Shown here: piece by piece, positions 24,107-36,340 of the stretch
Position numbering within the stretch: position 1 is the first letter of the stretch
Layout of the letters: each line of letters opens with the position of its first letter
Origin: an uncultured Sphingomonas sp.
GTDB lineage: Bacteria; Pseudomonadota; Alphaproteobacteria; Sphingomonadales; Sphingomonadaceae
Reading direction: 5' to 3'
DNA length: 64,000 bases
Assembly: GCA_913774925.1 (NCBI GenBank)
Contig: CAJYKB010000083.1
Span: forward strand, 1 to 64,000
Notes under the pieces: generated by a model
Seen by the model: only the letters and a program-made list of their open reading frames with translations
Told to the model about the DNA's origin: nothing
The model's database searches: none
Program-made: the position numbers and the translations under genes

Positions 24107-26317
24107 ATGAGCCAGATCACGCCCGAGATCGTCGCCGACCACGGCCTGTCCCCCGAGGAATATGACCGCGTGCTCCACGCGCTGGGCCGCGAGCCCAATC
24201 TGGTCGAGCTCGGCATCTTCTCGGTCATGTGGTCCGAGCATTGCAGCTACAAATCCAGCCGCATCCACCTGAAAAAGCTGCCCACCACCGGCCCGCAGGT
24301 GATCTGCGGCCCCGGCGAGAACGCCGGCGTGGTCGATATCGGCGACGGGCAGGCCGCGATCTTCAAGATGGAGAGCCACAACCACCCGTCCTATATCGAG
24401 CCCTATCAGGGCGCGGCGACGGGCGTGGGCGGGATCCTGCGCGACGTGTTCACGATGGGTGCGCGCCCGATCGCGAACATGAACGCGCTGCGCTTCGGGC
24501 GGCCCGACCACCCGAAGATGCGGCACCTCATCAGCGGCGTGGTTCACGGCATCGGCGGCTATGGCAATTGCGTCGGCGTGCCGACGGTCGGGGGCGAGGT
24601 GGACTTCCACCCCGCCTATGACGGCAACATCCTGGTCAATGCGATGACCGTGGGCGTCGCGCAGACCGACAAGATCTTCTATTCGGCCGCATCAGGCGTC
24701 GGCAATCCGATCGTCTATGTCGGGTCGAAGACCGGGCGCGACGGCATCCATGGCGCAACCATGGCCTCGGCCGATTTCGGCGAGGATGCCGATGCCAAGC
24801 GCCCCACGGTACAGGTCGGCGATCCCTTTACCGAAAAGCTGCTGATCGAGGCCTGCCTGGAGCTGATGGCGTCGGATGCCATCGTCGCGATACAGGACAT
24901 GGGCGCGGCGGGGCTCACCTCCTCCTCGGTCGAAATGGCGTCGAAGGGCGGTGTCGGCATCGAGCTGGTGATGGACGACGTGCCGCAGCGCGAGCAGGGC
25001 ATGACGCCCTATGAGATGATGCTCTCCGAATCGCAGGAGCGCATGCTGATGGTGCTCAAGCCCGGGCGCGAGGCATTCGCGCAGGCCATCTTCGAGAAGT
25101 GGGAGCTGGACTTCGCGGTCATCGGCCACGTCACCGATACCGGACGCATGGTGCTGAAGTGGAAGGGCGAGGTCGTGTGCGACATTCCGCTCGCCCCGCT
25201 GGCCGACGATGCGCCGCTCTACGACCGTCCGCATGTCCCCACCCCGCCCGCGAAGGCGCTGGTGAACGTGCCGGAGAGCAAGGATCCCGCCGCCGACCTG
25301 CTGGCGCTGATGGGTTCGCCCGACATCGCGTCGCGGCGGTGGATCTGGGAGCAATACGACCACATGGTCGGCGCCGACACGGTCCAGCGCCCCGGTGGCG
25401 ACGCCGCGGTGGTGCGCGTCCACGGCACCGACAAGGCGCTGGCGATCACCACCGACTGCACGCCGCGCTATTGCTTCGCCGATCCCGTAGAGGGCGGCAA
25501 GCAGGCGATCGCGGAGGCGTGGCGCAACCTGACCGCGGTCGGCGCCAACCCGCTGGCGGTGACCAACTGCCTCAACTTCGCCAACCCGCAGCGTCCCGAG
25601 ATCATGGGCCAGATCGTTGGCTGTCTGGAAGGAATGAGCGACGCCTGCCGCGCGCTCGACTTCCCGATCGTGTCGGGCAACGTGTCGCTCTACAACGAAT
25701 CGAAGGCGACCGGCGGTGGCTCCGCGATCCTGCCGACGCCCGCGATCGGGGCGATCGGGCTGCTGGCGGACTGGCAGAAGAACATGACGATCGCGTTCAA
25801 GCAGGCCGGCGACATCATCGTCGCGGTCGGCACGCGGCGCGGCGACCTGGGCCAGTCGCTATGGCTGCGCGAACTGCACGGGCGCGAGGAAGGCCCGCCG
25901 CCGCGCGTCGACCTGGACGCGGAGCGGCGCACCGGCGACTTCATCCGCGCGCAGATCGCGGCCGGACATCTGGGCGCGGTCCACGACGTGTCCGATGGCG
26001 GCATCGCGGTCACGATCGCGGAGATGGCGCTGGCGGGCGATATCGGCGCGATGGTCGACCGCGCGCTGCCGTTCGACACCGCCGCCTCGCTCTTCGCGGA
26101 GGATCAGGGCGTGTATATCGTGACGGTGCACGACCATGCGCTGCTCGACTTCCTCCAGGCCGCGCTGGATGCGGGCGTGGACGCCGATCCGCTGGGGCGG
26201 ACGATCGGTACGCGGCTGATCTTCGAGCTGCGCGACGGCGATTTCTGCGTGCCGCTGGCGGACCTGCGCGCGGCGCATGAAGAATTCTTCCCGAAGCTGA
26301 TGGGCGCGGTGGCCTAA
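24107..26317 (+). CDS. purL: phosphoribosylformylglycinamidine synthase subunit II
   Basis: PurL (736 aa, the small type that works with PurS and PurQ) converts FGAR to FGAM with ATP in purine synthesis. Motifs: [25 protein letters not shown], the [28 protein letters not shown] signature, [14 protein letters not shown], and the repeated ATP-binding half with [44 protein letters not shown] and the [11 protein letters not shown] motif. [20 protein letters not shown] lies near the C-terminus. purS and purQ are not next to it in this window. The ATG at 24107 is chosen over one at 24095 because homologues start MSQ-ITPE-like. Confidence 0.95.
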   Translation: MSQITPEIVADHGLSPEEYDRVLHALGREPNLVELGIFSVMWSEHCSYKSSRIHLKKLPTTGPQVICGPGENAGVVDIGDGQAAIFKMESHNHPSYIEPYQGAATGVGGILRDVFTMGARPIANMNALRFGRPDHPKMRHLISGVVHGIGGYGNCVGVPTVGGEVDFHPAYDGNILVNAMTVGVAQTDKIFYSAASGVGNPIVYVGSKTGRDGIHGATMASADFGEDADAKRPTVQVGDPFTEKLLIEACLELMASDAIVAIQDMGAAGLTSSSVEMASKGGVGIELVMDDVPQREQGMTPYEMMLSESQERMLMVLKPGREAFAQAIFEKWELDFAVIGHVTDTGRMVLKWKGEVVCDIPLAPLADDAPLYDRPHVPTPPAKALVNVPESKDPAADLLALMGSPDIASRRWIWEQYDHMVGADTVQRPGGDAAVVRVHGTDKALAITTDCTPRYCFADPVEGGKQAIAEAWRNLTAVGANPLAVTNCLNFANPQRPEIMGQIVGCLEGMSDACRALDFPIVSGNVSLYNESKATGGGSAILPTPAIGAIGLLADWQKNMTIAFKQAGDIIVAVGTRRGDLGQSLWLRELHGREEGPPPRVDLDAERRTGDFIRAQIAAGHLGAVHDVSDGGIAVTIAEMALAGDIGAMVDRALPFDTAASLFAEDQGVYIVTVHDHALLDFLQAALDAGVDADPLGRTIGTRLIFELRDGDFCVPLADLRAAHEEFFPKLMGAVA

Positions 26318-26322
26318 TCGCC

Positions 26323-26410
26323 CTCACCCTTCCCACCCGGCTTTGCCGGGCGGGCCCCTTCCCTCTCCCGGCGGGAGAGGGAGGGAGCGACGAAGTCGCG
26401 GAAGGGTGAG
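26323..26410. repeat. cloverleaf-forming intergenic repeat
   Basis: An exact 11-base outer stem, CTCACCCTTCC (26323-26333) with GGAAGGGTGAG (26400-26410), encloses three exact hairpins: CCCGGC-TTT-GCCGGG (26336-26350), CCCTCTCCC-GGC-GGGAGAGGG (26361-26381) and GCGAC-GAA-GTCGC (26387-26399). It lies five bases after the purL stop and 66 before the hydratase gene. It could act as a transcription or mRNA-processing signal, but the shape recalls a mobile REP-like element. Confidence 0.75.
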
Positions 26411-26476
26411 AATGACCAAGGTGTCAGCTTCCCCTCGCCCGTCCCCCGTGCCACCCTCCCGCCGAAGGAGAGGCAC

Positions 26477-27268
26477 ATGCACGACGACATCCGCTACGAG
26501 GTCGGCGACCATATCGCGACGCTGACGCTGGACCGCCCGGAGCGGATGAACACCATCTCCGGCCCGATGCTGGACCTGATGGGCGCGCTGCTGGTGCGCG
26601 CCAACGCCGATCCGGAGGTGCGCGTCGTCATCCTGACCGGCACGGGCCGCGCCTTCTGCGCCGGGCTCGACCTCAACAGCGCGACCAAGGGCGAAGGCAT
26701 CGGCTCGTCGGGGGCGGCGCAACCCGCGACGATCGACCTGCGCACCGCGCCGCCGACCGTCCTGTTCGCGATGGACAAGCCGGTGATCGCCGCGCTCAAC
26801 GGCTCCGCTGCAGGGTACGGCATGGACATCGCGATCGGGTGCGACATCCGCGTCATGGCGGAGGATGCGAAGCTGGCCGCGGCGTTCGTCAAGCGCGGAG
26901 TGGTGCCGGAGTCGGGCGGCACCTGGCTGCTGCCGCGAATGATCGGCTGGGCGAAGGCGGCGGAACTGGTCTTCACCGGGCGCACGCTGACCGCGGCGGA
27001 GGCGCTGGACCTCGGCCTCGCCAACCATGTCGTGCCGACGGCCGATGTCGCGGCGACCGCGCGCGCGCTGGCGCAGGAGATCGCCGCCAACGCGCCGCTC
27101 GCGGTGCAGGCGTCGAAGCGGATGATGCGCATGGGGCTGGACGAGACGTTCGAGACGCATGTCCAGCACGTCTATCTCCAGCTGCTGCCGCTGTTCCGGT
27201 CGCAGGATTTTCAGGAAGGGATGCGGTCGTTCCTGGAGAAGCGCCCCGCGTCATTCGCGGGGCGATGA
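26477..27268 (+). CDS. enoyl-CoA hydratase/isomerase (crotonase) family protein
   Basis: A 263-aa crotonase-fold protein. Visible: IATLTLDRPERMNTIS, the first oxyanion segment AFCAGLDLNS, KPVIAALNGSAAGYGMDIAIGCDIRVM with the second oxyanion Gly, then AAFVKRGVVPESGGTWLLPRMIGWAKAAELVFTG and the trimerisation tail. Aligned by eye on classical enoyl-CoA hydratase, the second catalytic Glu (in AKAAELV) is kept while the first (two turns before PESGG) appears to be Phe, and an extra Glu sits in PESGG. It may therefore be an isomerase or have another acyl-CoA activity. AAGGAG precedes the ATG. No beta-oxidation genes adjoin it. Confidence 0.85.
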   Translation: MHDDIRYEVGDHIATLTLDRPERMNTISGPMLDLMGALLVRANADPEVRVVILTGTGRAFCAGLDLNSATKGEGIGSSGAAQPATIDLRTAPPTVLFAMDKPVIAALNGSAAGYGMDIAIGCDIRVMAEDAKLAAAFVKRGVVPESGGTWLLPRMIGWAKAAELVFTGRTLTAAEALDLGLANHVVPTADVAATARALAQEIAANAPLAVQASKRMMRMGLDETFETHVQHVYLQLLPLFRSQDFQEGMRSFLEKRPASFAGR

Positions 27269-27293
27269 AGGAGAACGCGTCCCCTCGCCCTTG

Positions 27294-27391
27294 CCGTCAT
27301 TCCCGCGGAGGCGGGAATCCGGACGCGCAGGTGGCGCGTCTCCATCACCGACGTCAGCGTTTCTGGATCCCCGCCTACGCGGGGATGACGG
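27294..27391. repeat. long inverted repeat between convergent genes
   Basis: Arms 27294-27320 (CCGTCATTCCCGCGGAGGCG..) and 27365-27391 (..CCGCCTACGCGGGGATGACGG) are 27 bases each and complementary with three mismatches, around a 44-base spacer. It is the same family as 21752-21844 and 38124-38234. Its place between the ends of the hydratase and the FtsB-like gene would let it shield both from read-through, though it has no T-run. Confidence 0.75.
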
Positions 27392-27414
27392 AGGTGGGGC
27401 GCCTCCCCCGCCCG

Positions 27415-27729
27415 TCACTGCAGCGGAACGATCACCTCGTCCGGATGCGCGACGTTCAGTTCCTTGCGCACCAGCTCGTCGACCATGTCCGGATTCGCGT
27501 GGCGCGGGTCGAGCAGCGCGACGCGGTTCTTCAGCATCGTACGCCGCTGGTCCAGCGCGGCATAGGCACGCTCACGCTGGACGATCTGCCGCTTGTAGTC
27601 GCCCAGCGCCAGCACGCCGTTCGGCCCCAGGAACGCATAGGCGCCGAAGAACGTCAGCACGGCGACGAACAACGCCGGCGCGATCGCGCGGCGTAACGTG
27701 GCCTTGAGCGGATGGGGCTTGCGCGGCAT
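27415..27729 (-). CDS. FtsB/DivIC-type septum formation initiator
   Basis: A 104-aa bitopic membrane protein. A short basic cytoplasmic end (PRKPHPLKATLRRA) precedes one membrane helix (IAPALFVAVLTFFGAYAFLG), then a coiled-coil-like stretch GDYKRQIVQRERAYAALDQRRTMLKNRVALL and the conserved end DPRHANPDMVDELVRKELNVAHPDEVIV. This is the layout of FtsB/DivIC, which link FtsL and FtsQ in the divisome. Its position just downstream of eno on the same strand is the usual one in proteobacteria. Start chosen at 27729 because an upstream Met at 27768 would put 13 unrelated residues before the basic segment. Confidence 0.88.
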   Translation of the reverse strand: MPRKPHPLKATLRRAIAPALFVAVLTFFGAYAFLGPNGVLALGDYKRQIVQRERAYAALDQRRTMLKNRVALLDPRHANPDMVDELVRKELNVAHPDEVIVPLQ

Positions 27730-27785
27730 GATGGACGCGATTCTCGCGTCCCATCCGCCGCTTGGCAAGCATATTTAACGAGAAT

Positions 27786-29078
<1,293 letters not shown>

Positions 29079-29242
29079 CTATCTTTGGTGCCGATGGCGG
29101 CAGGACGCGCTCGCCTTAGCGATCAGGTTGCGCCGCGGCAAATATGCAGGCGCGCAGGCGGGCGACGCGTTCACCGGGATCAGCCAGCGGAACCGCGGCC
29201 GTACCCTGGGGTTGTTTCGCCTCGAAGATGAAAGGGATTCAG

Positions 29243-29767
29243 ATGGCCGACCAACAGGATCGCGACACGACGACCGAGGGTTACGTCGCCCCGCCGCCCA
29301 CCGGCACCACCTTCCAGCCCGAGCCGTCGCTTGGCGAAGGCGCATCCTTTACCCCCGAGGGCGAGGAGAAGGGCACGATCGCGGGCGCGAAGCAGGCGCT
29401 TCTCGACAACGTCGCCAAGGGTCGCGAGCAGGCCGGCGACAAGGCTCGGCTGCTGGCGGAGGACGGCAAGGCCAAGGCGACCAGCGCGCTGGGACAGCTG
29501 TCGTCGATGCTGACCGACGCCGCGTCGCAGGTCGACGAGAAGCTGGGCGAGCAATATGGCCAATATGCGCGTCAGGCCGCGGACAAGGTGCAGGGCTTCT
29601 CCAGCGCGGTCGATGCCAAGAGCATCGACGATCTGCTGGAGGATGTCCGCGAACTGGTGAAGAAGAGCCCCGGGGTGGCCGTGGGCGTCGCCGCCGGGCT
29701 GGGCTTCGTGATCGCACGCGTGCTGTCGTCCGGCCTCGATCAGCGTCCCGGACAGAGCGACCTCTGA
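29243..29767 (+). CDS. helical hydrophilic protein, first of the YqjD/YqjE-like cluster
   Basis: A 174-aa protein not assigned to a family with confidence. The first 40 residues are Pro/Gly/Thr-rich and disordered-looking (EGYVAPPPTGTTFQPEPSLG). Residues about 45-130 are an amphipathic, Lys/Ala/Asp-rich helix (AGAKQALLDNVAKGREQAGD, LGQLSSMLTDAASQVDEKLG). The C-terminus has DLLEDVRELVKKSPGVAVGVAAGLGFVIARVL, resembling the glycine-rich membrane anchor of DUF883/YqjD proteins. AAAGGGA before 29243 sets the start; ATG 29228 is less well placed. Three bases later the DUF1469-type gene starts, so these form an operon. Role inferred as membrane-anchored, perhaps ribosome- or stress-related as for E. 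coli YqjD. Confidence 0.7.
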   Translation: MADQQDRDTTTEGYVAPPPTGTTFQPEPSLGEGASFTPEGEEKGTIAGAKQALLDNVAKGREQAGDKARLLAEDGKAKATSALGQLSSMLTDAASQVDEKLGEQYGQYARQAADKVQGFSSAVDAKSIDDLLEDVRELVKKSPGVAVGVAAGLGFVIARVLSSGLDQRPGQSDL

Positions 29768-29770
29768 TCG

Positions 29771-30100
29771 ATGGATCTGCGTGAGCAGGTGCTGGAAGAT
29801 CGCAGCATCCCCCATCTCGTCTCCCGCCTGACCGGCGACGCGCGCGAGGTCGCGCGCGCCGAAATCGCCCTAGCCAAGGCGAAGGCGGGGGCTGCGATGA
29901 CGCGCTATCGCACCGCCGCGGTGTATTTTGCGGTGGCGGGTGTGCTGGCGCTGGCGGCGCTGGTCGCGCTGCTGGTGGGGCTGATCCTGTCGCTGGCGAC
30001 GCTCGTCGGTCCCGGCCTTGCCACGCTGATCGTGATCGGCGTGACGCTCGCGATCGCGTGCGCGCTCGCCTTCGCCGGCAAGTCGAGGCTGGCACGATGA
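29771..30100 (+). CDS. YqjE/phage-holin-like (DUF1469-type) membrane protein
   Basis: A 109-aa protein with an amphipathic N-terminal helix (SRLTGDAREVARAEIALAKA, AAMTRYRTA) and two closely spaced membrane helices (YFAVAGVLALAALVALLVGL and LATLIVIGVTLAIACALAF) ending in a basic KSRLAR. This is the layout of the putative Actinobacterial Holin-X/YqjE (DUF1469) family. Despite the family name nothing phage-related is near it, and in E. coli the equivalent yqjE lies beside yqjD. Its TGA overlaps the ATG of the next gene (ATGA), implying coupled translation. Confidence 0.8.
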   Translation: MDLREQVLEDRSIPHLVSRLTGDAREVARAEIALAKAKAGAAMTRYRTAAVYFAVAGVLALAALVALLVGLILSLATLVGPGLATLIVIGVTLAIACALAFAGKSRLAR

Positions 30101-30372
30101 GCGACGTCGCCACAGCGGAGGCACGCGCCCTCGCCGCCCGCGCGCGGCTGACCGGCACGGTCGAGGCGCTGCAAAGCGAGCTTGCGCCGGAAAAGCTGGC
30201 ACGTGTCGCACTGGCGGAAGTCAGCGACGGCGGCGCGCGCGCGGCGCAGGCTTCGATCGACGCTGCGCGGCGCAATCCCGCTGCGGTCGCCGGCGCCGGT
30301 GCGGTCGCGCTCGCCGTCCTCAACCGTAAACGTATCGCAGGCCTGCTGCGCCGGTTGCGCGGCAAACCCTGA
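30097..30372 (+). CDS. small DUF3618-like protein
   Basis: A 91-aa Ala/Arg-rich protein. The N-terminal part (EARALAARARLTGTVEALQS then ELAPEKLARVALAEV) resembles the DUF3618 pattern, in which a short helix is followed by a membrane or glycine-rich segment; here NPAAVAGAGAVALAVLNRKR would be the weak hydrophobic part, ended by a very basic RLLRRLRGKP-like tail (seen as GLLRRLRGKP). It overlaps the stop of the DUF1469-type gene by four bases and is thus the third gene of this cluster. Function unknown; membrane association is inferred. Confidence 0.65.
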   Translation: MSDVATAEARALAARARLTGTVEALQSELAPEKLARVALAEVSDGGARAAQASIDAARRNPAAVAGAGAVALAVLNRKRIAGLLRRLRGKP

Positions 30373-30422
30373 CACATGGCGCCCGAACCCACCTTCGTCC
30401 GTCCGCCCGAAAGGAATGGATC

Positions 30423-30884
30423 ATGACCGACCACGACACCACCACCGACATCAGCGGCCGCATCCGCGACGGCGTCGACACCGCGAAAGAAACTGCCGCA
30501 TCCGCCTATGAAACGACGCGCGAGAAGGCGAGCGACGCTGCGCACGCCGCCGCCGATGCGATCGAGACCAACCCGCTCGGCATCGTCGTCGGCGGGCTGG
30601 CGCTGGGCGCGCTGGTCGCCGCCGTCATCCCGCGCAGCCAGCGCGAAAAAGATCTGCTGGCCCCCGTCGGCCAGCGCGTCAGCGCCGCCACCGTCGCCGC
30701 GATCGCGGCGGCCAAGGACGCAGGGCGCGCCGAGCTCGACAATCTGGGGCTCAACAAGGGTGCCGCAAAGGATCAGGCGCGCTCGTTGTTCCAAGGCGTG
30801 GTGAAGGCCGCGACCACCGCCGGCGCCGCTGCCGCGCAGGCGGGCAAGGAAAAGGTCAAGGGCGACGGCACTACCGCCGCCTGA
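30423..30884 (+). CDS. YqjD/ElaB-like (DUF883-type) protein
   Basis: A 153-aa protein. The N-terminal half is a charged amphipathic helix (GRIRDGVDTAKETAASAYET, REKASDAAHAAADAI), followed by IETNPLGIVVGGLALGALVAAVIP, a glycine-zipper membrane segment ending at an Arg, and an Ala-rich C-terminal helix. The middle segment N-P-x-G-x-x-x-G-G-x-A-x-G is the mark of YqjD/ElaB/YgaM tail-anchored proteins, which in E. coli bind stationary-phase ribosomes at the membrane; here the anchor is internal rather than terminal. GAAAGGAATGG before the ATG gives the start. It is 50 bases after the DUF3618-like gene and probably in the same unit. Confidence 0.72.
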   Translation: MTDHDTTTDISGRIRDGVDTAKETAASAYETTREKASDAAHAAADAIETNPLGIVVGGLALGALVAAVIPRSQREKDLLAPVGQRVSAATVAAIAAAKDAGRAELDNLGLNKGAAKDQARSLFQGVVKAATTAGAAAAQAGKEKVKGDGTTAA

Positions 30885-31048
30885 CGCCCCCCTTCAAAAA
30901 CGTCGCTCCCGGCGCTAAGCACGGGGCAAGGAAAGCGCCCGCCACGGGCCGAAGCGGGAGAGCCGGTGCGTATGATGCGCGCCGGCTTTACCATATCGGC
31001 ACCTCTGGCGGCGACAATCCGCCCGTCTCTTCCCCAAGGAGCCCGCGC

Positions 31049-31279
31049 ATGAGCAAGCTGCACCTCGTCTTCGGCGGCCGCGTCGCCGATCCCCGCACGC
31101 TCGACTTCGACGATCTCCGGTCGATCGAAGTCGTCGGCATCTTCCCCGATTATGCCAGCGCCGAAAAGGCATGGCGCGCCGCCGCGCAGCGCACGGTTGA
31201 CGATGCCGAGATGAAGTACGTGGTTGTCCACCTCCACCGTCTGCTTGAGCCGGACCTGCTGGCGAAGCCCGAGGCGTAA
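31049..31279 (+). CDS. DUF4170 family protein
   Basis: A 76-aa soluble protein: MSKLHLVFGGRVADPRTLDF, VEVVGIF-type strand (SIEVVGIFPDYASAEKAWRAAA), then MKYVVVHLHRLLEPD. The beta-alpha-beta pattern and length fit DUF4170, a small family found mostly in alphaproteobacteria with no known function. AAGGAG lies seven bases before the ATG. The 164 bases upstream of it (30885-31048) show no recognisable signal other than a purine-rich stretch. Confidence 0.75.
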   Translation: MSKLHLVFGGRVADPRTLDFDDLRSIEVVGIFPDYASAEKAWRAAAQRTVDDAEMKYVVVHLHRLLEPDLLAKPEA

Positions 31280-31579
31280 GCGCGAGCACGCCCGGCCTCA
31301 ATCAACATGCCGGGGCGCGTGTGGCGCGTGGCCTGTCGGGTTTCGCGGGCCGACACGTGGCGCCGGGCGGCGCGAGCAGGATCAGCCATATCCCGACACA
31401 GGCCGGGCCGCCCGTTGCATTCCGTCACCCCGGGCTCCTGCCTGCGCAGGAGCACAATTGTGGTGATCGATCACCTCAGGTAAGGCGTCACATCGGCCGG
31501 TCTGACACTCTCAACGTTTCCGGCGACGGTAGGAGGCAAGGGCTGGAAGGCGCCTCCGCCGCGTCCCGCCGTCGTGGGC
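31280..31579. other. 300-base gap with short palindromes
   Basis: No gene is supported here; the open frames lack any family similarity and oppose the kinase gene. The region has GTGTGGCGCGTGGC/GCGGGCCGACACGTGGCGCC-type inverted sequence at about 31318-31370 and a CTCCTG-CCTGCG-CAGGAG hairpin at about 31435-31452, preceded by GTCACCCCGGG, which resembles the arms of the other intergenic repeats. Confidence 0.45.
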
Positions 31580-32356
31580 TCAAAAGAGTTCGTCGAGCGC
31601 GCGGTGCAGTTCGCGCCGCTGGGGATCGAGCGTGTCGATCCCCAGCGCGGCAAGGAACGCGGCCTGCGCCGCTGCGCCGAATCCGCCCAGATCGCGCCAG
31701 CCGATGAAGATGTCGCGATAGGGGTCACCCACGCCCAGCCGCCCGACATCGATGCACCCGACGATCGCGCCGTCGTCGCCGATGATGATGTTGCCGAGCG
31801 AGAAGTCGCCATGGACGACGACACGCCCCCGCTCCGCCCACGCCATCTCCTCGACCTTGGCGAGCACGCGTTCCGCGCTCCAACCGCCATGCTCGTCGTC
31901 GAAATCGTCGGTATCGACCAGCCCGTCCACGACCAGCCGGCGCACCACCGGCAGCCACGCGGCGACGCCGGAATCGAAGGGGCAATCCGCGACCGGCACG
32001 GCGTGTAGCTGGAGCAGGAACGCCGCCATCGCCTCCGCGACCGCGACGGCGCGTGCGCGATCCGCCTTGATGAAATCGCCGGCGGAGACACCCGGCAGCG
32101 GCGTGGTCAGCAGCCAGGCGGCATCCGCCTCCTCCACCGCCGCGACGACGCGCGGCGCGGGGATACGTCCGTTCGACCAACGAAGGCGCTTGGCCTCGTC
32201 CAGCACGAGCTGACGGACATGCCCGCGCCCCGTCTTCAGAAAGAGGTCGCCCGCATCGCCATACAGGCGGACGATCCCGGCTCCCGACTGGCCATCGGTG
32301 ACCGCGACCGGGCGGCGATCGCCGACATGCGCGGCGATCGCCTCCGGCCAGCGCAC
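31580..32356 (-). CDS. APH(3')-type aminoglycoside phosphotransferase
   Basis: A 258-aa kinase of the APH(3') family, which phosphorylates the 3'-hydroxyl of kanamycin-type aminoglycosides. Features in order: IVRLYGDAGDLFLKTGRG with the ATP-binding Lys; LLTTPLPGVSAGDF; LHAVPVADCPFDSG and GLVDTDDFDDEHGG, both diagnostic of APH(3'); the catalytic loop VVVHGDFSLGNIII (HGDxxxxN); and IDVGRLGVGDPYRDI, the metal-binding and substrate segment; the end DELF matches the family's acidic C-terminus that binds aminoglycosides. The start is a GTG two bases after the greA stop (TGA-C-GTG), so it is probably expressed from the greA promoter. Whether it confers resistance is not known from sequence. Confidence 0.85.
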   Translation of the reverse strand: MRWPEAIAAHVGDRRPVAVTDGQSGAGIVRLYGDAGDLFLKTGRGHVRQLVLDEAKRLRWSNGRIPAPRVVAAVEEADAAWLLTTPLPGVSAGDFIKADRARAVAVAEAMAAFLLQLHAVPVADCPFDSGVAAWLPVVRRLVVDGLVDTDDFDDEHGGWSAERVLAKVEEMAWAERGRVVVHGDFSLGNIIIGDDGAIVGCIDVGRLGVGDPYRDIFIGWRDLGGFGAAAQAAFLAALGIDTLDPQRRELHRALDELF

Positions 32357-32357
32357 G

Positions 32358-32834
32358 TCAGATGAACTCGATCTTCGACACCACGTAATAGCGGTCGCCC
32401 GCGGGCACCGACACCTCGACCTCGTCATCGACGCTGCGCCCGATCAGCGCACGGCCCAGCGGGGAATTGTAGCTGATGCGCCCGGTCTTCGCGTCCGCCT
32501 CGGTCTGGCCGACGATCTGGTACTTCACCGGCTTGTCGTCGTCGTCGAGCAGCGTCACGGTCGCGCCGAACACGATCTTGTCGCCCGACAGGTCGCGCGG
32601 ATCGATGATCTGCGCGCGGCTCAGCTTGTCCTCGATATCGGCGATCGTCGCCTCGACCTGGCCCTGCCGCTCCTTGGCGGCATGATATTCGGCATTTTCC
32701 GACAGGTCGCCGTGGGCGCGCGCTTCCTCGATCGCGTCGACGATCAGCGGGCGTTCGGTCTTCAGGCGCTTCAGGTCCGCGGTCAGCTTCTCATAGCCTT
32801 CCTGCAGCATCGGCATCTTGTCGACGGTCGCCAT
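32358..32834 (-). CDS. greA: transcription elongation factor GreA
   Basis: GreA (158 aa, standard length) rescues backtracked RNA polymerase by stimulating transcript cleavage. The N-terminal coiled coil ([40 protein letters not shown]) carries the tip acidic residues in GDLSENAEY; the C-terminal domain has [16 protein letters not shown]-type strands, [23 protein letters not shown] and [18 protein letters not shown] lies eight bases before the ATG. It follows the carAB genes on the same strand, separated by a strong terminator, and leads into the APH gene. Confidence 0.96.
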   Translation of the reverse strand: MATVDKMPMLQEGYEKLTADLKRLKTERPLIVDAIEEARAHGDLSENAEYHAAKERQGQVEATIADIEDKLSRAQIIDPRDLSGDKIVFGATVTLLDDDDKPVKYQIVGQTEADAKTGRISYNSPLGRALIGRSVDDEVEVSVPAGDRYYVVSKIEFI

Positions 32835-32862
32835 CGCTAGTCCTTCAATATTCGTAGCCCCC

Positions 32863-32904
32863 AAAAACCAGCGAGCGGGCGACCCACCATGGGGAGGGTC
32901 GCCC
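32863..32904 (-). terminator. terminator downstream of carB
   Basis: An exact 9-base stem (GGGCGACCC at 32877-32885 and GGGTCGCCC at 32896-32904) with a 10-base loop; on the minus strand it is followed after nine bases by TTTTT. It lies between the carB stop and greA, so carAB and greA are probably separate transcripts with some read-through. Confidence 0.7.
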
Positions 32905-32926
32905 ACACGGTCCGAAACTGTGGGGA

Positions 32927-36271
<3,345 letters not shown>

Positions 36272-36340
36272 GTCAGTCCTGCAAAGTTCGAGCGACGCCC
36301 GTGCGCGTCTTTCTATATCCGGGGCAGCGAAGGGACGGCG

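Noticed and set aside
29771-30100. Holin-like protein as a prophage remnant
   Set aside because: The family name is historical; neighbouring genes are YqjD-like small membrane proteins and no phage gene is present.
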